A DNA stretch of 7,849 nt from NCBI GenBank assembly GCA_937915885.1, contig CALGGP010000319.1, positions 1 to 7,849 on the forward strand. The letters run 5' to 3'. The first letter of the stretch is position 1, and each line of letters opens with the position of its first letter. Shown in pieces: positions 1 to 6,768 of this stretch. Source of the DNA: an uncultured Selenomonadales bacterium (lineage in GTDB: Bacteria; Bacillota; Negativicutes; Selenomonadales; Selenomonadaceae). The position numbers and the translations under genes were made by a program. The notes under the pieces are model-generated. The model saw only the letters and a list, made by a program, of their open reading frames with translations, ran no database searches and was not told the origin of the DNA.

Positions 1-40
1 CTGATCGTGACTGGAGTTCAGACGTGTGCTCTTCCGATCT
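1..40 (+). other. Illumina TruSeq adapter with index (artefact)
   Basis: Positions 7-40 match, from memory, the Illumina TruSeq read-2 adapter: they begin GTGACTGGAGTTCAGACG and end CTCTTCCGATCT. The six bases before it, CTGATC, are the reverse complement of GATCAG, which I recall as TruSeq index 9. This is library sequence left on the contig end and should be trimmed. Genomic sequence starts at about position 41. Confidence 0.97.
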
Positions 41-50
41 GCGCCCATTT

Positions 51-1715
51 TTATTTGAAGTCGACGAACTCATTCAGTTTCGCGCCGCCCTTGATCATCG
101 GCTCGACGAAACTCCGCCACACATTCATCACGATCACGCGCGGGTGATCGCCGTCCTCGAGCGCTTTTGAAAACGCATGCGCAAAATCCTCCTGCGTCGA
201 CACCACCTCCGCGCGGATTCCGAAACTCTCTGCGTACTTGACATAATCCATCGGATAATCCAATTCGCAAGCGATATATCTTTCGTCGTACATGACTTTC
301 TGCAGTTGACGGATCATTCCAAGGCTGGTGTTGTTGACGATGATTGAAATGATCGGCAGCCCGAGCCGTGCGATTGTATAAAATTCGTTGCCCGTCATTT
401 TGATCCCGCCGTCGCCGCTGATCACTACCACCCGACGCCGATTGCCGAACGCCGTTTGCGCGCCCATCGCCGCCGGCAATCCAAATCCCATCGTCCCGAG
501 CCCGCCGCTCGTCAGCCACGTCCGCGGCTCCTCAATCCGAAGGTGGAGCGCCGCCCACATTTGATGTTGCCCAACGTCGGTGGCGAACGCGAATTTTTTG
601 CCCGCCGTCATCTTCGCGACCTGATTCATCGCCCAAGGCACCGTCAAGCGATCCACATCATAATCGTAGTCGTACTCGTCGAGCCACTCGTCAATTTGCC
701 GCCACCAATCGTCGCGCGTCGATACGCCCTCGCGTTTCATCAACAGCCCGAGGATCGTTTTCATATCGCCGGCAAGCCCGAGGCTGTTGGCAACGTTCTT
801 GTCGATCTCGGCGGGGTCGATGTCGATGTGGATGAACTTCCGATTGCTCGTGTACTTCGACAAATTACCCGTCTGACGATCGCCGAACCGACTACCGATC
901 GCTATCACTAAATCCGCGTTGGCGATCGCATGATTCGCCGCCTTTTTGCCGTGCATGCCCGCAAAGCCGAGATTATGACTGTGCGATCGCGGGACGGCTC
1001 CGAGCCCCATCAGCGTTTGCACGACGGGCAGATCGAATTTCTCGACGAACGCCGTAATTTCTCGAGACGCGTTTGCGGCGACCGCTCCGCCGCCGACGAT
1101 TGCAACGGGGCGTTCCGCGCGGATAATTTCATCATACGCCTCGGCGACGCAGATCAAAAAATCGGGATCGGGTCGACCGATCGAGCGCTCAATCGCCTTC
1201 GGCAATCGGTAATCCACTTCGGCGAAGAATAAATCGCGCGGGATATCGACGAGCACCGGACCGCGCCGTCCGCTCGTCGCGATCTCGAACGCCTGACGGA
1301 TCGTCGGCACGAGCAGACGCGCGTCTTTGACTTTGAAATTGTGTTTGGTGACGGGCATCGTGATATCGAGAATGTCCGTCTCTTGAAAGGCGTCGCGCCC
1401 GAGTAAATTCGTGTCGACTTGACCCGTGATCGCGACGATCGGGATCGAATCCATGAACGCGGTCGCAATCCCAGTGACTAAATTCGTCGCGCCCGGTCCC
1501 GACGTGGCGATGCACACTCCGACCTTGCCGCTCGCTCGAGCATAGCCGTCGGCGGCATGCGCGGCGTTTTGTTCGTGCGTCACCAAAATTTGATTGATCG
1601 ATCGATCGTCGTAGAGCGCGTCGTAGAGCGGCAGAATCATTCCGCCGGGATATCCGAAAATCGTATCGACGCCCTGCTCCTTCAAACATTCGACGACCGC
1701 CTTTGCTCCTCGCAT
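51..1715 (-). CDS. ilvB: Acetohydroxyacid (acetolactate) synthase, catalytic subunit
   Basis: This 554-residue protein has the length and full layout of the AHAS large subunit. The enzyme is cytoplasmic and ThDP- and FAD-dependent. It condenses two pyruvates, or pyruvate and 2-ketobutyrate, in the first common step of valine, leucine and isoleucine synthesis. The N-terminal ThDP domain carries GYPGG (about 21-25), the catalytic Glu48 in THEQNAAHAADGYARASG, and SGPGATN (about 72-78). The central FAD/Rossmann-like domain follows, with AIGSRFGDR. The C-terminal ThDP/Mg motif runs from GDGG at about 434 to the NN pair at about 461-462. The start at 1715 has AAGGAGTG five bases upstream. The frame stays open 57 codons further, but that stretch overlaps the upstream gene and is not AHAS-like. 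The regulatory subunit gene (ilvN/ilvH) is not in the window and could lie past the contig end. It is the last gene of a minus-strand run, 4 bp after a Uma2 gene. AHAS is preferred over related ThDP enzymes because of the whole-length fit. Confidence 0.95.
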   Translation of the reverse strand: MRGAKAVVECLKEQGVDTIFGYPGGMILPLYDALYDDRSINQILVTHEQNAAHAADGYARASGKVGVCIATSGPGATNLVTGIATAFMDSIPIVAITGQVDTNLLGRDAFQETDILDITMPVTKHNFKVKDARLLVPTIRQAFEIATSGRRGPVLVDIPRDLFFAEVDYRLPKAIERSIGRPDPDFLICVAEAYDEIIRAERPVAIVGGGAVAANASREITAFVEKFDLPVVQTLMGLGAVPRSHSHNLGFAGMHGKKAANHAIANADLVIAIGSRFGDRQTGNLSKYTSNRKFIHIDIDPAEIDKNVANSLGLAGDMKTILGLLMKREGVSTRDDWWRQIDEWLDEYDYDYDVDRLTVPWAMNQVAKMTAGKKFAFATDVGQHQMWAALHLRIEEPRTWLTSGGLGTMGFGLPAAMGAQTAFGNRRRVVVISGDGGIKMTGNEFYTIARLGLPIISIIVNNTSLGMIRQLQKVMYDERYIACELDYPMDYVKYAESFGIRAEVVSTQEDFAHAFSKALEDGDHPRVIVMNVWRSFVEPMIKGGAKLNEFVDFK

Positions 1716-1719
1716 TAAA

Positions 1720-2316
1720 TCACTCCTTCGATTTTTGCCAAGGGAAGTTGAATACGTCCTTGACGTTGATGATGAGATCGGGCACGATCGACACCTTGAT
1801 CTCGTATTTGATCTCGGCAAGCTCCTCGGCGTCCATCTCCGCAAGCTCCGTTTCGGACGGCGCTTGATACACTCCGTCGAGCTCATATCGATTGTCGATC
1901 AGATGATATACAGTGACGCTCATATTTCGACAATCGACGATCCAATATTCCTTTACGCCGTTGCGCTCGTAGATATTTTTTTTGATGCCGAGATCGTTTT
2001 TCATGGTCGAGCGCGACAGAATCTCGACGACGAGATCGGGCGCACCGAAAAATTTTTTATCTCCAAAAACATAGGCGAAGCGGCTGACGATGACGCTGAC
2101 ATCGGGGCGGAACGTGTTGTTGTCGTCGATCTTCACGTCGACGTCCTGAAGGGCGACGCCATTCATGTGCTCTCTGAGGTACTGATTAAACAGGAAACAC
2201 AAACTGAAACTGACAAAGTTGTGTTCGTTGGTCGCCGACGCCGCCATGCATTTCACTCCTTCAATGATCTCGTAATCTTTTTCGGGCTCAACGTAATTAA
2301 AAGCCGCATCCAACAT
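1720..2316 (-). CDS. Uma2-family (DUF820) putative restriction-endonuclease-fold protein, copy A
   Basis: This 198-residue protein has the complete Uma2/DUF820 pattern, a PD-(D/E)xK nuclease-like fold whose cellular role is largely unknown. The N-terminal strand is DYEIIEG (about 14-20). Candidate active-site positions are Asp72 in FRPD, Glu98 in VVEILS, and Lys112/113 in KKNIYE, followed by the signature GVKEYWIVD (about 120-128). The C-terminus has the helper helix and strand KYEIKVSIVPDL. The ATG at 2316 is chosen because AAAGGAGTGAT lies just upstream; an 11-residue longer frame has no such site. It is fourth in a tandem of four Uma2 genes and ends 4 bp before ilvB. The SRSTMKND block is almost the same as in copy C, while its first 25 codons resemble copy D. 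The catalytic assignment is from family knowledge, and no substrate can be read from sequence. Confidence 0.85.
   Translation of the reverse strand: MLDAAFNYVEPEKDYEIIEGVKCMAASATNEHNFVSFSLCFLFNQYLREHMNGVALQDVDVKIDDNNTFRPDVSVIVSRFAYVFGDKKFFGAPDLVVEILSRSTMKNDLGIKKNIYERNGVKEYWIVDCRNMSVTVYHLIDNRYELDGVYQAPSETELAEMDAEELAEIKYEIKVSIVPDLIINVKDVFNFPWQKSKE
1721..1728 (-). promoter_or_regulatory. ilvB ribosome binding site inside the preceding gene's end
   Basis: On the minus strand this reads AAGGAGTG, five bases before the ATG at 1715. It overlaps the stop codon (1720-1722) of the upstream Uma2 gene, so translation of the two is probably coupled. It also fixes the ilvB start against the longer open frame. 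Confidence 0.8.
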
Positions 2317-2330
2317 CGCGATCACTCCTT

Positions 2331-2912
2331 TCAATGGACTTTCCACCACGTTTTGAACACGCGATGAATATTGACGTTGAGATCGGGCAGAATCGAAACG
2401 GCGATCTCCGTTTTGACTTCGGCGCGCTCGTAATCCTCCAGCGCCGCGAGCTCGTTTTCGTCGTAATCGTGATACACGTCGTCGAGTTCATAGGCGCCGT
2501 CAATCAGCTTATGGACGAAAATATTTTTCGCCTTCCAATCGACAATCCAATATTCCTTGACGCCGCTGCGCTCATAAATTTTTTTCTTCTGATCGAAATC
2601 GCGTTTGGCGGTCGACGGCGACAGAATTTCGACGACCAGATCGGGAGCGCCATGAATTTTTCCGTCGGCTCCGAGCTTGTCGAGATCGCAAACGACGCTC
2701 AAATCGGGGCGAAACGTATTGTCGTCGCTCAGACAAACGTCTACATCCTGAAACGCTGCACCGTTCCGATGCTCCTCAAAGTAATTGTTGAAGAACATGA
2801 AAAATCTTCCCGCAACAAAATTATGCTCATAAACCGCCGCTGCCGCCATGCATTTCACTCCTTCGATGATCTCATATCGATCGTTGGGCTCAACATAAAT
2901 TTCTTCCAACAT
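2331..2912 (-). CDS. Uma2-family (DUF820) putative endonuclease-fold protein, copy B
   Basis: This 193-residue Uma2 protein is complete. It shows RYEIIEG (about 12-18), Asp70 in FRPD, Glu95 in VVEILSPST, a KKK at about 109-111, and GVKEYWIVD (about 117-125). The loop SPSTAKRD matches copy D rather than copies A and C. The ATG at 2912 has AAGGAGTGAG upstream at normal spacing. Its stop is 14 bp before the start of copy A and its start is 6 bp after the stop of copy C, so it sits inside one transcription unit. The C-terminus ends with VFKTWWKVH, sharing the tryptophan-rich tail of copies C and D. Function beyond the nuclease-like fold is not known. Confidence 0.85.
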   Translation of the reverse strand: MLEEIYVEPNDRYEIIEGVKCMAAAAVYEHNFVAGRFFMFFNNYFEEHRNGAAFQDVDVCLSDDNTFRPDLSVVCDLDKLGADGKIHGAPDLVVEILSPSTAKRDFDQKKKIYERSGVKEYWIVDWKAKNIFVHKLIDGAYELDDVYHDYDENELAALEDYERAEVKTEIAVSILPDLNVNIHRVFKTWWKVH

Positions 2913-2918
2913 CCGCGC

Positions 2919-3437
2919 TCACTCCTTCCGCTCCCACCAAACATTGAACACGTCTCTGATATCGACGCTCAGCCCGTCGAAAATCGAAACTTTGATATCG
3001 TACTTGACTTCGGCGCGCTCCTCTTCGCTCATCGCCGCGAGTTCTCTGTCAGAAAACAATCGATAAACATCGTCGAGCTCATAACGCCCGTCGATCAGAT
3101 GATACACATCGATGCGTTTCGACCATTGATCGACGATCCAATATTCCTTGACGCCGTTGCGCTCATAGATATTTTTTTTGACGCCGAGATCATTTTTCAT
3201 GGTCGAGCGCGAAAGAATTTCGACGGCGAGCGCGGGCACGACGGGGGTATTTTCACCGCTTTCAATCCATGAAAAATCGTCGATGATGCAGACGTCCGGT
3301 CGAAAGAGATTGCCGTCGGGCAGATGCACGTCGATATCATAAATGGCAACTCCGTTTCGATGCTCCCAAAAATAACTGTTGAAAATACTGATCAATCGTC
3401 CGGCGAAAAAATTGTGATCGAAAGACGCCTCTGACAT
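2919..3437 (-). CDS. Uma2-family (DUF820) protein, copy C, lacking the N-terminal segment
   Basis: This 172-residue protein is about 20-25 residues shorter than its neighbours. Its N-terminus MSEASFDHNFFAGR joins the start seen in copy D (MSEA) directly to the later HNFFAGR region of copy B. The whole NYVEPExDYEIIEG block is missing, as after an in-frame deletion. The rest is intact: Asp48 in FRPD, Glu73 in AVEILS, Lys87/88, and GVKEYWIVD (about 95-103). The usual PDL before the Glu has become PAL (Ala69). The ATG at 3437 is preferred over an in-frame TTG at 3446 because the GGAAGG site is better spaced from it. Loss of the first strand may leave the fold weakened, so this copy may be decaying or specialised. 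Reading frame and operon spacing (6 bp to copy B) are kept. Confidence 0.78.
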   Translation of the reverse strand: MSEASFDHNFFAGRLISIFNSYFWEHRNGVAIYDIDVHLPDGNLFRPDVCIIDDFSWIESGENTPVVPALAVEILSRSTMKNDLGVKKNIYERNGVKEYWIVDQWSKRIDVYHLIDGRYELDDVYRLFSDRELAAMSEEERAEVKYDIKVSIFDGLSVDIRDVFNVWWERKE

Positions 3438-3455
3438 AGTGATCAATCCTTCCGC

Positions 3456-4046
3456 TCAATTGCCCCACCACCACCGAAAAATGTTTTTAACGTTGATGGT
3501 AAGGTCGGGCACAATCGACACCTTGATCTCGGTCTTCACCGCCGCCCGTTCCTCGTCGTCCAACTCCTCGAGCGCCTCTGATGTATAGTCGCGATACACC
3601 TCGTCAAGCTCAAATCGACCGTCAATCAGATGATATACCTCGATCGTCTTGAGAATCGGCTCGACGATCCAGTACTCGCGAGTACCGTTGCTCTCATAAA
3701 TATTCATCTTCGCCCCGCGATCACGTTTCGCTGTCGACGGCGAGAGTACTTCGACCGCCAGATCAGGGACGCCGAAGAGCGCCTTATCAATCTGAACGAT
3801 GAGCGGATTGCACACCACCGACAGATCGGGGCGAATGACGTTGTTTTTGTCGAGCCGAATCTCGATGTTGTCGGTGAACACTCCGATGCTGTTCGGGTGC
3901 TCGTCAGCGTACTTCGCAAAAGCCAAAAACAGTCGATTGATAATCGTCCCGTGGTTGGGGCTGGCTGCAGGCGCCATGTATTTCACTCCCTCAATGATCT
4001 CGTAATCCTCTTCGGGCTCAACGTAATTCAAAGCCGCCTCCGACAT
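3456..4046 (-). CDS. Uma2-family (DUF820) putative endonuclease-fold protein, copy D
   Basis: This 196-residue Uma2 protein is the first of the four in transcription order. It shows DYEIIEG (about 14-20), Asp74 in IRPD, Glu99 in AVEVLSPST, Lys113 in KMNIYE, and TREYWIVEP (about 122-130). The helix after the first strands differs from the other copies (NHGTIINRLFLAFAKYADEH), making this the most divergent member. The ATG at 4046 has AAAGGAGCGAT upstream. A longer open frame would overlap the preceding gene and is not Uma2-like. The start lies 14 bp after the stop of the secreted-protein gene, and the C-terminus is RWWWGN. The role is unknown; only a nuclease-like fold is supported. Confidence 0.85.
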   Translation of the reverse strand: MSEAALNYVEPEEDYEIIEGVKYMAPAASPNHGTIINRLFLAFAKYADEHPNSIGVFTDNIEIRLDKNNVIRPDLSVVCNPLIVQIDKALFGVPDLAVEVLSPSTAKRDRGAKMNIYESNGTREYWIVEPILKTIEVYHLIDGRFELDEVYRDYTSEALEELDDEERAAVKTEIKVSIVPDLTINVKNIFRWWWGN

Positions 4047-4060
4047 ATCAATCGCTCCTT

Positions 4061-5272
4061 TCAACCGAACGAAAACGTCCCGTCCGAGTTCACCGCCCCG
4101 ATGTGGCTGTGCATATCGCTCATTGCGCGCGGCTCGTCGAATTGAATTCCGTTCGGATCGGTCATTATCCACCAGCCCGTTTCGTCCGACGCGCCCTCGA
4201 GATCGCGCAATTGCTTAAACGTATACGGCAGCCGATCATAAATTTCCAACTCGCCGTCGAGCTTGAAAACCGTCAAACATTCGCCGTCGACCGCGCTGAA
4301 CCCGTCCTGCCGCGCAAACCCGTCCACATACAAATAATTGTGCCCGTCTGCAGTGTGCACATACGTCGGCATTTTCGGATTGGAGATCGCCGCCGTCACT
4401 TCCCGCCCGTCGAGCATCACCGTGCACGTTTCTTGATTGTCATTGACATAGATCGTCGCGCGCCGCCCGTTGAGCTCAAGTGCAATCGGATGATAAAAAT
4501 CCAGCGTCTGTGCAAATGCTTTCGGCGCTTGACGATATTTCGCCTTGAACAGCGACGGCTGCTCCGAAAACAGGATCGTCGTCACCATCATGCCCGACGC
4601 ATACGGCGCAATCGCATACGGATTGAATATGAACGTCACGCCGCGCGGCTCGATCACAAAATTAATCGTGTCCTCCGCCACCAACTCTATCATTTTCTCG
4701 TCAAGATTTTCATAGAATCCGCGTTCGTCATACTCCGCGCGGAGCTGCTCCAGGATCGTCGTCACCAATCCGTCCGCGTTGGTGCAAATGTCCGAGATCG
4801 TCAAACGCTTGCCGGTCTCAACGTCGAAATTCACGCCAACCCAACCGTACATCCCGTGCGCGCCGCCGAGATAATCCGCGCCGTCGTCGAGAACGCTGAA
4901 CACAATCGAGTCCGCCCGCCGAACAATCAGATCGTTGTTGGAGTAATAGGCATGAAAATATTCCCGCATATTACTGCGCTGCTCCCGCGCTTGAGCTGTG
5001 CTGCGCTCCCGCATCGTCATTGCCTGACGCGTCAACGCGGTGTTGTATTCGGCGAGCGCCCGCGCCAATTTCGGATATTGCGCCTTCAAATCATTCGGGA
5101 GCGTCAACGTTGCGTATTGTTGATTGAGGAGCGGAACGTTATCATCGTCGAATGTCGTGCGCGAAAATATTTGTTTTGCAAAGCCGCCGATCGGTCGAAC
5201 GTCTTTTGCCTCCGCGCCGACGCTCATCAGCACGATCAACAGCGCCGCCAACAAAAATTTTAATCTGCCCAT
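4061..5272 (-). CDS. Secreted DUF3298/RsiV-like protein with an uncharacterised C-terminal half
   Basis: This 403-residue protein starts with a clear signal peptide: Lys/Arg-containing start, hydrophobic LLAALLIVLMSVG, likely cleavage after AEA at about 22. I see no further membrane segment and no lipobox Cys, so it is probably released to the envelope or outside. Residues of about 105-245 resemble the DUF3298 domain of RsiV/PdaC-type proteins: YLGGAHG at about 134-140, then VNFDVETGKRLTISDI, then a helix, then FNPYAIAPYASG. In that family the domain is extracytoplasmic and can bind lysozyme or cell-wall ligands, but this protein is not shown to be an anti-sigma factor. Residues 260-403 form a Trp- and Asp-rich part I do not recognise. 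The start at 5272 has AAAAGGAGATT upstream. I see no promoter of its own; transcription may come through from leuB. Confidence 0.75.
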   Translation of the reverse strand: MGRLKFLLAALLIVLMSVGAEAKDVRPIGGFAKQIFSRTTFDDDNVPLLNQQYATLTLPNDLKAQYPKLARALAEYNTALTRQAMTMRERSTAQAREQRSNMREYFHAYYSNNDLIVRRADSIVFSVLDDGADYLGGAHGMYGWVGVNFDVETGKRLTISDICTNADGLVTTILEQLRAEYDERGFYENLDEKMIELVAEDTINFVIEPRGVTFIFNPYAIAPYASGMMVTTILFSEQPSLFKAKYRQAPKAFAQTLDFYHPIALELNGRRATIYVNDNQETCTVMLDGREVTAAISNPKMPTYVHTADGHNYLYVDGFARQDGFSAVDGECLTVFKLDGELEIYDRLPYTFKQLRDLEGASDETGWWIMTDPNGIQFDEPRAMSDMHSHIGAVNSDGTFSFG

Positions 5273-5307
5273 GATCAATCTCCTTTTAATCTCGACGGTT
5301 TTTTTAG

Positions 5308-5383
5308 GGCGCCGCCGGCGCTCCCACCCGTCGAGGTCGGCGCCCAAATTAGCCCGTGGTTCCCACCCCGCGCCGGCGGCGCC
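5308..5383. repeat. GC-rich inverted-repeat element, copy 1
   Basis: A 76-bp element has perfect 13-bp ends: GGCGCCGCCGGCG at 5308-5320 and its reverse complement at 5371-5383. The 50-bp middle contains AGCCCGTGGTTCCCACCC. The same end and middle recur at 7632-7708 and 7745-7830. It lies between leuB and the secreted-protein gene. Six Ts at 5386-5392, just after the right arm, could make it terminator-like on the plus strand. I cannot tell whether it is a REP/MITE-type mobile repeat or a structured RNA element. Confidence 0.75.
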
Positions 5384-5433
5384 TCCTTTTTTCCGTCACT
5401 CCGTCGCCCGAAGCGCGGTTCTGCAGGGAACAT

Positions 5434-5466
5434 GGGGCGGGCGGGAAAATATTTTTCCGTTGCCCC
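5434..5466. other. Imperfect hairpin downstream of leuB
   Basis: Outer arms GGGGC (5434-5438) and GCCCC (5462-5466) enclose inner arms GGAAAA (5444-5449) and TTTTCC (5453-5458). No T-tract follows it on the minus strand, so it may help stabilise the leuB mRNA end but is not a standard terminator. Confidence 0.3.
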
Positions 5467-5502
5467 GCGCTGTCGGCGCACCCGCTTAAATCGAAAAAAC
5501 TT

Positions 5503-6567
5503 TTACAGCCGCTCGATAATTTTTTCGGTGATCTCGACCGTGCCGAGCTTCTTCATGCCGTCCGCATAAATGTCCGCCGTCCGATATCCGTCCGCCAGCG
5601 TCCGCTCCACCGCACTCTCGATCGCCCGCGCCGCCGTTTCTTCCTTCAACGAATATCTCAACAGCATTGCCGCCGATAAGATCGTCCCCATCGGGTTTGC
5701 AATGTTTTTGCCCGCTATGTCCGGCGCCGAACCGTGGATTGGCTCGTAAAGGCTCGTCAGCTCTCCTATCGACGCCGACGGCATCAGCCCGATCGACCCG
5801 CCTATCACCGCCGCCTCGTCCGATAATATGTCGCCGAATAAATTCCCCGTCACTATCACGTCAAATTGTTTCGGATTGACGGCAAGTTGCATCGCGCAGT
5901 TGTCCACGTACAAATGATTCAGCTCCACGTCCGCATACTCCGCGCGGAGCGTCTCGACCGTCCGTCGCCACAATCGGCTCGTCGCCAGCACATTTGCCTT
6001 GTCGACCGACGTCAATTTTTTTCCACGCAGCCGCGCCGTCTCGAACGCCAACTTCGTGATCCGCTCGACTTCCGGCACCGAATAATTTTCCAAGTCCCAA
6101 GCCCGCTCGACACCGTCTTTTATCTCCGACTCGCATCGATCGCCGAAATATATTCCGCCGACCAGCTCCCGCACGATCACCAAGTCGACGCCCGCAACGA
6201 GATCATGCTTGAGCGGCGAATTGTCGGCAAGCACGTCGAACACTTTGACCGGTCGAAGATTGGCGTAGAGCCCGAGACCTTTGCGCAACCCGAGGATCGC
6301 CTTTTCGGGACGGAGCTTGGCGTCAACGTTATCCCACTTCGTGCCCCCGACGGCTCCGAATAAAACTGCGTCGGCAGCCTTGCACGCGTCGAGCGTCGAG
6401 GTCGGCAGCGGAGTGCCGTGCTTGTCGTAGGCGGTGCCGCCAGCGTCGTGCGTCTCGTACTCGAGCTCGAGCGAAAATTTTTTGTCGACCGCCTTCAACA
6501 CTTCGACCGCGCTATCGGTGATCTCGCGTCCGATCCCGTCGCCCGGGATCACTACAATTTTTTTCAT
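5503..6567 (-). CDS. leuB: 3-isopropylmalate dehydrogenase
   Basis: This cytoplasmic NAD-dependent enzyme oxidatively decarboxylates 3-isopropylmalate to 2-ketoisocaproate in leucine synthesis. The 354-residue length is normal. Visible family features are GDGIG at about 9-13, GAVGGTKWD (71-79), and the substrate arginines Arg95 and Arg105 in LGLRKGLGLYANLRP. Further on are Arg133 in VRELVGGIYFG with Tyr140, Lys190 in VDKANVL, Asp222, and metal-binding Asp246/Asp250 in GNLFGDILSD. The NAD-binding YEPIHGSAPDIAGK is at about 274-287. IPMDH is favoured over isocitrate or tartrate dehydrogenase by the LRKGLGLYANLRP loop. The ATG at 6567 has GGAGG nine bases upstream; a frame nine codons longer has no ribosome site. 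A promoter lies at 6599-6627. Other leu genes are not in the window. The gene is divergent from the small-peptide array. Confidence 0.96.
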   Translation of the reverse strand: MKKIVVIPGDGIGREITDSAVEVLKAVDKKFSLELEYETHDAGGTAYDKHGTPLPTSTLDACKAADAVLFGAVGGTKWDNVDAKLRPEKAILGLRKGLGLYANLRPVKVFDVLADNSPLKHDLVAGVDLVIVRELVGGIYFGDRCESEIKDGVERAWDLENYSVPEVERITKLAFETARLRGKKLTSVDKANVLATSRLWRRTVETLRAEYADVELNHLYVDNCAMQLAVNPKQFDVIVTGNLFGDILSDEAAVIGGSIGLMPSASIGELTSLYEPIHGSAPDIAGKNIANPMGTILSAAMLLRYSLKEETAARAIESAVERTLADGYRTADIYADGMKKLGTVEITEKIIERL

Positions 6568-6598
6568 GTGATCAGCCTCCGTCAATTGTTTCAAACCA

Positions 6599-6627
6599 AT
6601 TCTAATCGATCAAAAAAAAAATGGCAA
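6599..6627 (-). promoter_or_regulatory. leuB promoter
   Basis: On the minus strand, -35 TTGCCA (6622-6627) and -10 TAGAAT (6599-6604) are separated by 17 bp. Each differs from consensus at one base. The spacer contains ten consecutive Ts. The expected transcript starts at about 6592, giving a short leader of about 25 nt before leuB, with no room for a T-box or peptide attenuator. Confidence 0.7.
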
Positions 6628-6640
6628 CGGTAATGTGCCA
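6612..6640 (-). terminator. Weak terminator-like hairpin with T10 on the minus strand
   Basis: Read on the minus strand, TGGCA (6636-6640) and TGCCA (6622-6626) can form a 5-bp stem followed by ten Ts (6612-6621). It overlaps the leuB -35. It could stop minus-strand RNA coming from the array to the right, before leuB. The stem is short, so this is tentative. Confidence 0.3.
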
Positions 6641-6684
6641 CGCGCTTTTGGCGCAAAAAAAATCAGCCTCCGCTGAAAAATCTA

Positions 6685-6713
6685 TGGACAATCTTATTTT
6701 ACTGTGCTAGAAT
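6685..6713 (+). promoter_or_regulatory. Promoter of small-peptide unit 1
   Basis: The -35 is TGGACA (6685-6690), followed by a 17-bp spacer and -10 TAGAAT (6708-6713) with an upstream TG (TGC) that makes an extended -10. The transcript should start at about 6721-6722. Confidence 0.75.
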
Positions 6714-6768
6714 TTGTGTCGGACGGCGATCGAAGCCGGCTTCCTCCCCGATGAAGGGAGGTGATCCC

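Noticed and set aside
922..990. Cyanobacterial origin because of GCGATCGC (HIP1) and Uma2 genes
   Set aside because: Only two exact GCGATCGC sites were seen, both in ilvB, and the strong ribosome sites, promoters and LeuB/AHAS style fit Firmicutes better.
1716..1886. 57-codon N-terminal extension of the ilvB frame
   Set aside because: It overlaps the Uma2 copy A coding region, is basic and serine-rich with no AHAS likeness, and the ATG at 1715 has a clear ribosome site.
5124..5489. Plus-strand open frame over the secreted-protein start and repeat copy 1
   Set aside because: It is antisense to a gene with a signal peptide and runs through the repeat. It looks composition-driven.
6568..6600. 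T-box or leucine leader peptide controlling leuB
   Set aside because: The predicted leader is only about 25 nt, with no leucine-codon run and no T-box sequence.
6590..6660. Short minus-strand ORF starting TTG at about 6655 after a second CGGAGGCTGAT
   Set aside because: It has a non-standard start, crosses the T10 tract and the leuB promoter, and its peptide has no recognisable feature. The duplicated CGGAGGCTGAT (6571-6581 and 6662-6672) is more likely a small local duplication.
6642..6662. GCGC-TTTTG-GCGC hairpin next to eight As as a terminator
   Set aside because: On the plus strand the tract is A, and on the minus strand the Ts come before the stem, so it fits neither direction.
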